NCBI GenBank assembly: GCA_031288455.1
Contig: JAITRI010000042.1
Span: 1 to 19,513 of the forward strand
Source of the DNA: Puniceicoccales bacterium
GTDB taxonomy: Bacteria > Verrucomicrobiota > Verrucomicrobiia > Opitutales > JAIRKQ01
DNA length: 19,513 nt
Direction: 5' to 3'
Part shown: in pieces, positions 15,336 through 19,513 of the stretch
Numbering within the stretch: position 1 is the stretch's first letter
Layout of the letters: each line of letters starts with the position of its first letter
Notes under the pieces: model-generated
Told to the model about the DNA's origin: nothing
Databases searched by the model: none
The model's input: the letters and a program-made list of their open reading frames with translations, nothing else
Position numbers and translations under genes: made by a program

Positions 15336-16844
15336 CTCGAAAAACAGTGGAACGATTGGAATTTCTTCCGCCAGCAGCAATTCGGCGGACTTTATCAGTC
15401 CTTCGCGCAGTGGCATATTTTCACTGCCGATGATGTTTTCGATGATTGCGTCATATTTGGCATTCTCCCAATTTCCGTGATTTCTCGCATTTTTCGAATG
15501 CAGTGACAAAAGTATCAGCGCCGGATCGAAATACATCCCGCTGTAGGAACTCTTCACGATGTCGAAGTGAAATTTTTTTCTGCTTTCCAAAAATGAACTG
15601 AACTCCTTGTATTCTATTTGCGTGTCGATCCCCAAAACTGCTTTCCAGTCATCGGCGATGCGTGATGCAACCGGCAAATACAGGTCCGATTCGGACGCAT
15701 TGCACAGCATTCTTATGGTGGGAAATTTATTTGATGGACCGTAGCCGGCATCGTCGAATAATTTTTTTGCCAGCTGCTGGTCTTTTTTGAGAAGCGGACC
15801 ATTCGGCCTGTCTCCATCACCGCATGGGAAAAAGTTATAGGCGGCGAGCGCCTGATTTTTTTCTATTTCCTCCAGAATTCTTTCCCTGTCGATGGCGAGT
15901 GACATCGCCATTCTAATGTTCCTGTCGGCAAAGGCGCTGTTGGACATGTTGAAGGTGAGCGCAACCATTTCAAATGCCGGAGAAATGCCAAATTCGCTCT
16001 TTGCGATGCGATCCCCCAGTGCGAATTCCCCATCCCTTTGGATTTCCACTATGTCCACTTCCTTTTCCGCCAACTTCTTCATATTCGACGTCTGATCCCA
16101 TCCGAATAGGAAAAGAACGGAGGACAAAATGACATTATCGGCATCCCAGTAGATTGGATTTTTCTCGAGAAGCATGCATGTGCCCATTATGCGCTCGCTG
16201 ATGCCGAATGGACCGTTTGAAATGACATTTGCGCGGAAAATATCACCCGATGTGACTCCTTTGTTGTATCTGGCGAACGAGTCTACCACATTCTTATTCA
16301 GCGGCGACCAGCAGGGATGCATCAAAACCGTCAGAAAATTTGGATCGCTCTGCTCCAATTCTATGCGCAGCGTCCTGTGTGTCACGGCCGATATGCCAAC
16401 CTTTGAGAAGTTGCGAATTTGCCTATTGAAAAATGCCCTCGCATTCCGCAGCGGGAAAAACATCTCCACGGACGAACATGCAAACTTTGATGTGAGCGCT
16501 CGACTTGCGGAGTAAACGAAATCATCGGCAACGACGGAACTTCCATCGGACCATTTGGCATTATCCCGCAGAAAGAACTCGTATATCCTGTGATCGGGAG
16601 ATATCGTCCACGTCTCGGCGACTCCGGGCAGCGGTTCCATGGTTTCCGGATCCGGAACAATCAAGCCCTCGAACAGCGCGTGTAAAATTTTATAGTCGCT
16701 ATCGTCCCACACCCTCTGTGGATCGACCGATGCTGGTTCGCTGACGGATGCTATCCGCAAATGCTGTTTCGGTGGAGGGATTACCTCCTTGCATCCCAGC
16801 AGAAGACCGGCGATGGACATGAGCAGAACAAAATTTTTCCACAT
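15243..16844 (-). CDS. ABC transporter substrate-binding lipoprotein, family 5 (peptide/OppA type)
   Basis: This 533-residue protein captures a solute, typically a peptide, outside the inner membrane and hands it to an ABC permease. The lipoprotein signal MWKNFVLLMSIAGLLLGC puts the acylated Cys at 18. The family 5 fold is recognised by EPASVDPQRVWDDSDYKIL (about 36-54), LFEGLIVPDPETMEPLPGVA, WSDGSSVVADDFVYS, and RNIRMAMSLAIDRERI. The C-terminus VRGWFPNIMNLHPLKFVYF also matches the family, so the stop is trustworthy. It starts 2 nt after the phosphorylase stop, so the two are cotranscribed. No permease or ATPase gene is present here. The ligand cannot be told from sequence. Confidence 0.9.
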   Translation of the reverse strand: MWKNFVLLMSIAGLLLGCKEVIPPPKQHLRIASVSEPASVDPQRVWDDSDYKILHALFEGLIVPDPETMEPLPGVAETWTISPDHRIYEFFLRDNAKWSDGSSVVADDFVYSASRALTSKFACSSVEMFFPLRNARAFFNRQIRNFSKVGISAVTHRTLRIELEQSDPNFLTVLMHPCWSPLNKNVVDSFARYNKGVTSGDIFRANVISNGPFGISERIMGTCMLLEKNPIYWDADNVILSSVLFLFGWDQTSNMKKLAEKEVDIVEIQRDGEFALGDRIAKSEFGISPAFEMVALTFNMSNSAFADRNIRMAMSLAIDRERILEEIEKNQALAAYNFFPCGDGDRPNGPLLKKDQQLAKKLFDDAGYGPSNKFPTIRMLCNASESDLYLPVASRIADDWKAVLGIDTQIEYKEFSSFLESRKKFHFDIVKSSYSGMYFDPALILLSLHSKNARNHGNWENAKYDAIIENIIGSENMPLREGLIKSAELLLAEEIPIVPLFFESNSYLARKRVRGWFPNIMNLHPLKFVYFAY

Positions 16845-16846
16845 GA

Positions 16847-18172
16847 CTAGGCGATGCGCTCCACTATAAGCTCATTCAATACTGGTCTCTTCGGCGCGAG
16901 GCGATAGGCTTCTCTGAAATACTCCAGAGCATCCTCCAGATTTGTTTCGTCGTTGTAGTGTATCATTATCAGTGGCTCACCCTGCTTTATTTGCATTCCA
17001 ACTTTCATTATTCCCGAGACCCCGACGGCATGGTCAATGGTACCGTCCTTCTTCCGCGATAGAATTTTGACTCCGCGCGCTATCATTTCCGCGTTCACCG
17101 TGTGGATATATCCGCGCTTTTGCGCCGACAACTTGCGGGAATATTTCGCCTTTGGATATTTCTCCGGATCGTCTATGTAGGACGTGTCACCTCCCTGCTC
17201 AGCGATCATCTCCTTAAACTTGCCAAGCGCGGACCCATCCGATAGCTTCTTTATGATCATCTGCTTCGCCGACAGCGTTGACCCGGCAACGCCGGCCAAT
17301 CTGATAATTTCCATGCCGATGCGGAGAATTAGGTCCTGCATTTCCGGATCCCCGTGCCCCTTCAGCAGCTCGATTGTTTCCTCTATTTCCAGCCACGTCC
17401 CGACCGTCTTTCCGAGCGGCTGATTGGCATCCGTCACAACCGCAATGCACTTTTTATTGAGATTGCGAGCGACGCGCGTTATCATTCTCCCCAATTGCTT
17501 CGCCTGTTCCACGTCTTTTATGAACGATCCGTTGCCCCACTTCACGTCAACAACGACACCATCTGCGCCGGATGACAGCTTACTGCCGAGGATGCTGCCG
17601 GTCATCAGCGGCACACTCGGGACAGTTCCGGTGGTGCGCCTTACGCCGTCCAGGATCACGTCCGCTGGGGCGATATTCGCCGGTTGTTCGCAGTAGCAGC
17701 AGCCGACTTTTTTCAACTGCTTTTGAAATTTCTTCGGTTCAAATTTTGGATCAAATCCTGGAATGGAGCCCATTTTATCGAGATCCGATATTATCAATCC
17801 GTCGCACCCGTCGACCAATGTCGGCACTGCGATCCCGCACACCGCCGCGATTGCAACAAGGACAAACGCTGATTTATCGCCGACACCGCCCGTTGAGCAG
17901 CGATCAATTTTCGGCCAGGAGACATTGCCGGAATCTATCATGTCGCCGGACAGCATCAGCTCCTCCGTCCACACCGATGCCTCCTGAATGCTCATGTTTT
18001 GGAAGTATATGGCCATGAGAAAAGCTGACAGCTGGTAATCGGGAATTGTTTTTGTGATTATGGCGTTCGTTATTTCGCGTATTTCCGAATCGGCCAACTC
18101 TATGCCGGCAACCTTTTTTTCTATCAGAGTAGCGAAACGTCTGACCACTTCACCGCTGGATTGAACACTCAT
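16847..18172 (-). CDS. Thymidine/pyrimidine-nucleoside phosphorylase homologue with altered active-site motifs
   Basis: Family members split pyrimidine nucleosides with phosphate into base and sugar-1-phosphate. The 441-residue product matches over its full length: IPDYQLSAFLMAIYFQNMS near the N-terminus, STGGVGDKS (93-101), DKMGSIPGF (132-140), ANIAPAD, and MTGSILGSKLSSGAD. The base-binding Arg, Ser and Lys appear kept (R178 or R179, S193, K198). Two motifs differ: the usual KHSTGGVGD reads RCSTGGVGD, and the usual SGRGLGHTGGT loop is replaced by VDGCDGLIISD (120-130). The frame runs upstream to 18508, but that extension overlaps folE and lacks family similarity. ATG 18172 gives the family length; 18208 and 18295 (with TAGG upstream) are alternatives. 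Substrate is uncertain. Confidence 0.82.
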   Translation of the reverse strand: MSVQSSGEVVRRFATLIEKKVAGIELADSEIREITNAIITKTIPDYQLSAFLMAIYFQNMSIQEASVWTEELMLSGDMIDSGNVSWPKIDRCSTGGVGDKSAFVLVAIAAVCGIAVPTLVDGCDGLIISDLDKMGSIPGFDPKFEPKKFQKQLKKVGCCYCEQPANIAPADVILDGVRRTTGTVPSVPLMTGSILGSKLSSGADGVVVDVKWGNGSFIKDVEQAKQLGRMITRVARNLNKKCIAVVTDANQPLGKTVGTWLEIEETIELLKGHGDPEMQDLILRIGMEIIRLAGVAGSTLSAKQMIIKKLSDGSALGKFKEMIAEQGGDTSYIDDPEKYPKAKYSRKLSAQKRGYIHTVNAEMIARGVKILSRKKDGTIDHAVGVSGIMKVGMQIKQGEPLIMIHYNDETNLEDALEYFREAYRLAPKRPVLNELIVERIA

Positions 18173-18401
18173 AGCTTCACAGTAGACACGCACATTTTTC
18201 AAACTCATGTCCGCAAGAGGCGATATGATTTTCTTCGCCAAAATGTCAACATTTATTTTGGTGCATTTTCCAGATGCGTCCGCAGGAAACGCCATTCCAC
18301 GCCTACAAATTTCCACAAAATGATTGCCGTGAAATGTTGGCAGGACAGCCGCCGCAAAAAAATTCTTGCAAAGATAATCCCAGTGCATCATATGGCGCAC
18401 A
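18173..18401. promoter_or_regulatory. Divergent intergenic region between the phosphorylase gene and folE
   Basis: This 229-nt region must carry the promoters for both the minus-strand phosphorylase-lipoprotein pair and the plus-strand folate pair. On the plus strand TTGCAA (18366-18371) with CATATG 17 nt later is the best -35/-10-like pair for folE, but it would start the RNA almost at the ATG. I see no convincing riboswitch or operator. Confidence 0.3.
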
Positions 18402-18971
18402 ATGGATTTTGACAAAATCGTTGCCGGAGTGAAAATGATGATCGATGGCATCGGCGACGATGCGCTGCGGGAGGGTCTCGTCGACACTCCAGTGCGCGTG
18501 GCTGCCATTTGGAAAAGTTTTTTTGACAGTGAAAATATCTCCGATAAGGAAATTTTAAAGCTGTCATTCGGCGCGGAAAATTACGGAGATTTCATCCTAG
18601 TCAGGAACATTCAATTTTCGTCATTCTGCGAACACCATTTGCTGCCGTTTTTCGGAAAAATTTCCGTGGCATACATTCCGAAGAATGGCAGTGTCGTTGG
18701 CCTGAGCAAATTGGCGCGCGTGGTGGCGAAATACTCAAAGCGTTTGCAGCTGCAGGAGCGGTTGACGCGGCAAATTGCGGACGCAATCGGACAGCACACC
18801 GCCAACGGTGGAGTTTTTGTTCTCGTCGCGGCACGGCACGTTTGCATGACCGCGCGCGGCATTGTGCAGCCCGGCGCAGAGGTGATAACGCGCGCGATGT
18901 GCGGGGAATTTTTGCTGGACAAAAGCATCGTTGCGGATGTGCAGCAGCTGATTTTTAGCGCCAATGGGTAA
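18402..18971 (+). CDS. folE: GTP cyclohydrolase I
   Basis: This enzyme converts GTP to 7,8-dihydroneopterin triphosphate, the first step of tetrahydrofolate synthesis. The 189-residue product carries EGLVDTPVRVA (24-34), the zinc site C76 and H79 in SFCEHHLLPFFG with C148 in RHVCMTARG, and GLSKLARVVAKYSKRLQLQE (100-119). H146 matches the family's conserved His. Length is near the short end for the type I family, which lacks only variable N-terminal residues. ATG 18402 gives a normal start; no strong Shine-Dalgarno is visible. Its stop overlaps the start of folP, so the pair is translationally coupled. Confidence 0.95.
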   Translation: MDFDKIVAGVKMMIDGIGDDALREGLVDTPVRVAAIWKSFFDSENISDKEILKLSFGAENYGDFILVRNIQFSSFCEHHLLPFFGKISVAYIPKNGSVVGLSKLARVVAKYSKRLQLQERLTRQIADAIGQHTANGGVFVLVAARHVCMTARGIVQPGAEVITRAMCGEFLLDKSIVADVQQLIFSANG

Positions 18972-19513
18972 AAATTTCAGAGATGTGCCGCTTCCATGCC
19001 TGATGGGAATTTTGAACATCACGCCGGATTCATTTTCCGACGGCGGGAAATATTTTGATGCCGCTTCGAATGGTGCCAAAACTGACGCTGTGCGGCAGTA
19101 TCTGTCGCAGCTCACCGCCAATGGGGCATCCATAGTCGACATAGGCGGCGAGTCGACCAGTCCACATGCCGCGGAAATTGATCATCGGACGGAGTGGCGA
19201 CGCATCGGAGAGGTTCTGGATGTGGCCGTTGCCATGGAAGAAATTTCCGTTTCCGTGGACACGCATCGCGTAGAAACGGCGCGGTTGGCGCTCATGGGCG
19301 GCGCGAATGTGATAAATGATGTGCGCGGCACGTGGCATTTTCGTGAGATGGCGGAGGTGGTAAAAAATTTCGATGCGCATCTGATCGTCACGCACAACTC
19401 GCGCAGCGACGACAGTTTTGCCGCCATTGAAGATCCCGTTGGGGAGATAATCGCCGCCTTCGATGCCATTCTGCGGATTGCGGAGGATATTGACTTCGGC
19501 TGCGACAGGATAA
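18964..19513 (+). CDS. folP: Dihydropteroate synthase (partial, runs off the window)
   Basis: This enzyme joins 4-aminobenzoate to the pterin pyrophosphate in folate synthesis. The first 183 codons are present, open to the window edge. The N-terminal motif LMGILNITPDSFSDGGKYFD (13-32) holds the conserved Asn and Asp-Ser of pterin and phosphate binding. DIGGESTSP follows at about 59-67 (usually GGESTRPG), then VDTHR and NVINDVRG. The position usually reading MHMQG has THNSRS here. ATG 18964 lies inside the folE stop region (ATGGGTAA, 8-nt overlap). Missing the last third, its catalytic C-terminal motifs cannot be checked. Confidence 0.93.
   Translation, partial: MGKNFRDVPLPCLMGILNITPDSFSDGGKYFDAASNGAKTDAVRQYLSQLTANGASIVDIGGESTSPHAAEIDHRTEWRRIGEVLDVAVAMEEISVSVDTHRVETARLALMGGANVINDVRGTWHFREMAEVVKNFDAHLIVTHNSRSDDSFAAIEDPVGEIIAAFDAILRIAEDIDFGCDRI

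Noticed and set aside
18161..18412. Plus-strand 83-codon frame before folE
   Set aside because: It overlaps the folE start out of frame, has His/Arg-rich composition and no recognisable domain or ribosome-binding site.
18173..18508. N-terminal extension of the nucleoside phosphorylase to 18508
   Set aside because: It overlaps folE on the opposite strand and adds about 110 residues not seen in the family; ATG 18172 gives the expected length.

Overview
The window reads as a chromosomal segment of a Gram-negative bacterium. It carries lipid A and LPS-core enzymes, an outer-membrane secretin, lipoproteins, and a complete run of peptidoglycan genes. The order mraY, murD, LysM lipoprotein, ftsW, together with a secretin that has an STN-type N-domain, fits Verrucomicrobiota and perhaps the Opitutae side of that phylum. 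This placement is inference from gene order and protein character; no rRNA is present to settle it. Base composition looks close to balanced, with many A/T-tract words inside genes. No tRNA, rRNA, CRISPR array, transposase or phage gene was seen.

Layout. Positions 1-660 hold no credible gene. They contain two full copies and one cut copy of a G+C-rich intergenic repeat built around perfect hairpins. On the minus strand, 661-2544 is a two-domain protein joining a lipid A (LpxL-type) acyltransferase to a heptosyltransferase (GT9/WaaF-type). A divergent promoter region (2545-2738) separates it from a tightly packed plus-strand block of eight genes (2739-12598): glmM, a TPR protein, ispE, an unrecognised exported protein, mraY, murD, a four-LysM lipoprotein and ftsW. 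Gaps within the block are 50 nt or less and mraY/murD overlap by ATGA, so it looks like one long operon for envelope precursors: GlmM feeds UDP-GlcNAc, IspE feeds the isoprenoid carrier, MraY and MurD build lipid II, and FtsW polymerises it.

The block ends in a convergent junction with a secretin gene (12628-14679, minus). Divergent from the secretin is a small exported protein of unknown role (14745-15335, plus). Its 3' end overlaps, antisense, the end of a peptide-type ABC substrate-binding lipoprotein (15243-16844, minus). That lipoprotein follows a divergent thymidine/pyrimidine-nucleoside phosphorylase homologue (16847-18172, minus) by 2 nt. Finally folE and folP (plus) form an overlapping folate pair; folP is cut by the window end.

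Most of the window is housekeeping. The points most worth a second look are the LpxL-GT9 fusion, the unknown 618-residue exported protein inside the peptidoglycan operon, the altered phosphate/nucleoside-binding motifs of the phosphorylase homologue, the hairpin repeat family whose stem is constant while its loop changes, and a frame-independent excess of the word GGAAAATT. I did not find evidence for a wholly new multi-gene system.
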